A DNA stretch of 64,000 nucleotides from JACKII01 sp965222315 (GTDB taxonomy: Bacteria; Pseudomonadota; Alphaproteobacteria; Bin95), in NCBI GenBank assembly GCA_965222315.1, contig OZ244951.1, positions 1,550,001 to 1,614,000 on the forward strand. Direction: 5' to 3'. This document shows positions 62,746 to 64,000 of the stretch, in pieces. A program made the translations under genes and the position numbers. How positions within the stretch are numbered: position 1 is the first letter of the stretch; every line of letters begins with the position of its first letter. The notes beneath the pieces are model-generated. The model saw nothing but the letters and a program-made list of their open reading frames with translations, searched no databases and had not been told where the DNA came from.

Positions 62746-64000
62746 ATGGCCGAACGCGCAGGTTACCTTCCCGGACTCGATGCGGCGGCGCTGCCCTGGC
62801 AGACGCTGACCTTCGCGCGCACCGGCAGCCCTCTGGCGGTCGAGGTGCCGGTGCTGGGCCTGGACGACATTGCCCGCCTTGCCGCCCATGTGCACCAGCA
62901 GGCCGCCGAGCGCCTGCGCCCGCAACCGGTGGCACGCGTGGTGGATGCCGTGGATGCCGCCGTGGCCCGCCTGCTTGACCGCAGCGACCCTTTCCGGCGC
63001 AAGATGGAAGACCTGCTGCCCGTCGTGACCGGCTATGACCGGGAGATGGTGCGGCTGGGCCTGACCCAGTATCTCAAGACCTTCCGCAAGCCGGAACTGC
63101 TGCGCTTCCTGGCGGAGGACTTTGCGAACCCCGCCATTCTCGACGACTTCCAGCCGCTGGCGAAGGGCGGCTTCGGCAAGGCATTCGGGCCACCGCTGTT
63201 GGCGCATATCTGGGCTGGCAACGTGCCGGGTCTGCCGCTCTGGACCCAGGTTTGTGGCCTGCTGGTCAAGTCTGGCGGCATCGGCAAAGTGCCGAGCGCC
63301 GAGCCGCTGTTCGCCACCTGGTTCGCGGAGGTATTGGCCGAGGTCGCGCCGGACCTCGCCGGTTGCCTCTCCGTCGTCTGGTGGCAGGGCGGGGAGGAAG
63401 CGCCAGAGCGTGCGCTGCTCAACGCCGCCGACCTGACGCTCGCCTATGGCAGCAACGAGTCGCTGGCGGCGATCCAGAGCCGGATGCCGCCTGCCAAGCG
63501 CTTCCTCGCCTATGGCCACAAGGTCAGCTTCGCGATGATTTCAGCCGCTGCGCTCGACCCGGCGAAGGCAGGCGATACCGCCCGGCGCGCCGCCTATGAC
63601 GTTGCCCGCTACGACCAACAGGGCTGCTTCGCGCCGCACGTGGTGTTCGTCGAACGGGGAGGGTCTGTCTCGCCCAGAATCTTTGCCCGCTATCTGGGGC
63701 GCGAGTTGGCGGCGTTCGGCGAACGCTACCCCCGCCGCGGCCTGTCCATGGCGGAGGCTGGCAGCGTCGCTGCTTGGCGCCAGCAAGAGGAATTTACGCA
63801 TGGCGGTGAGGTGCTGGGCGACGAGGCCGGCGCCTGGAGCGTGTCGTACCAGGAAGACGGCGCTGGCTTTGGCCCTTCCTGCTTGAACCGCGCCGTGCGG
63901 GTGGTCGCCGTCGATGATCTGGCCGCCGTCCCGGCCCAGGTCGCCCCCTATCGCACGCTGCTCCAGACCGTCGGCATCGCCGCGCCGCCCCGTGACCTGT
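62746..64000 (+). CDS. LuxC-like acyl-CoA/fatty acid reductase, 3' end cut by window edge
   Basis: From the ATG at 62746, 418 codons are open to the edge. HIWAGNVPGLPLWTQVCGLL is the NAD(P)-binding/ALDH-like segment and ARYDQQGCFAPHVVFVE holds the catalytic Cys (C294) of the LuxC family. LuxC reduces activated acyl groups to aldehydes with NADPH. It follows the LuxE-like gene closely. With no luxAB in view, light emission is not implied; aldehyde formation for another purpose is more likely. Confidence 0.9.
   Translation, partial: MAERAGYLPGLDAAALPWQTLTFARTGSPLAVEVPVLGLDDIARLAAHVHQQAAERLRPQPVARVVDAVDAAVARLLDRSDPFRRKMEDLLPVVTGYDREMVRLGLTQYLKTFRKPELLRFLAEDFANPAILDDFQPLAKGGFGKAFGPPLLAHIWAGNVPGLPLWTQVCGLLVKSGGIGKVPSAEPLFATWFAEVLAEVAPDLAGCLSVVWWQGGEEAPERALLNAADLTLAYGSNESLAAIQSRMPPAKRFLAYGHKVSFAMISAAALDPAKAGDTARRAAYDVARYDQQGCFAPHVVFVERGGSVSPRIFARYLGRELAAFGERYPRRGLSMAEAGSVAAWRQQEEFTHGGEVLGDEAGAWSVSYQEDGAGFGPSCLNRAVRVVAVDDLAAVPAQVAPYRTLLQTVGIAAPPRDL

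Noticed and set aside
61651..64000. Bioluminescence operon
   Set aside because: LuxE- and LuxC-like genes alone do not imply light; no luxAB is in the window and these families occur in non-luminous bacteria.

Overview
The window is GC-rich, gene-dense bacterial chromosome. Gene content and codon use point to a free-living, probably marine alphaproteobacterium of the Rhodospirillales type. Supporting signs are the cysG-DUF2849-cysI-DUF934 sulfite operon, CbtBA behind a B12 riboswitch, many acyl-CoA dehydrogenase/enoyl-CoA hydratase/CoA-transferase genes, DUF1127 and ExoD proteins, and short palindromic intergenic repeats. No rRNA, tRNA, CRISPR array, transposase or phage module was seen. All assignments come from reading the sequence and from remembered family knowledge; no database search was run.

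Layout. 1-5.3 kb: an MlrC-type M81 peptidase, a secreted zinc phospholipase C/P1-nuclease-like protein behind an AT-rich promoter region, and a class III aminotransferase. 5.3-9.5 kb: a minus-strand pair of acyl-CoA dehydrogenases and an SDR, opposite a flavin reductase-like protein. 9.5-16.4 kb: Sir2 deacylase, AmpG-like permease, alanine dehydrogenase, class III CoA-transferase, a lipoprotein, an enoyl-CoA hydratase and ExoD. 16.6-20 kb: an AI-2E-family permease, two small envelope proteins and class III alcohol dehydrogenase. 20-21.3 kb: cobalamin riboswitch and cobalt transporter cbtBA. 21.3-32.1 kb: methyltransferase, FemAB-like acetyltransferase, three alpha/beta hydrolases, a second fatty-acid/CoA block and MsrA. 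32.4-38.2 kb: LysR regulator, DUF1127 protein, an msrA relic, an outer-membrane barrel, a type I sulfatase and a frameshifted propeller-like gene. 38.3-40.9 kb: serine-glyoxylate-type aminotransferase, JmjC/cupin oxygenase and a hotdog thioesterase.

41-50.1 kb is the most unusual region. Six genes surround one divergent promoter. On the left are a radical SAM/SPASM protein, a GMC oxidoreductase and a membrane protein with a degenerate P-loop. On the right are the N-terminal half of a LodA/GoxA-like quinoprotein oxidase, a second protein joining the C-terminal (cofactor-bearing) half of that fold to a VioB-type ferritin-like domain, and a LodB-like flavoprotein. I read this as a split, self-modifying tryptophylquinone oxidase system with its own maturation enzymes.

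50.3-55 kb: hydantoinase/oxoprolinase A and B plus an enoyl-CoA hydratase, bracketed by two copies of a ~110 bp repeat. 55.5-59.4 kb: siroheme synthase and sulfite reductase operon. 59.5-61.2 kb: Baeyer-Villiger-type monooxygenase. 61.5-64 kb: a thiamine pyrophosphate riboswitch followed by LuxE-like and LuxC-like fatty acid reductase genes, the last cut by the window edge.
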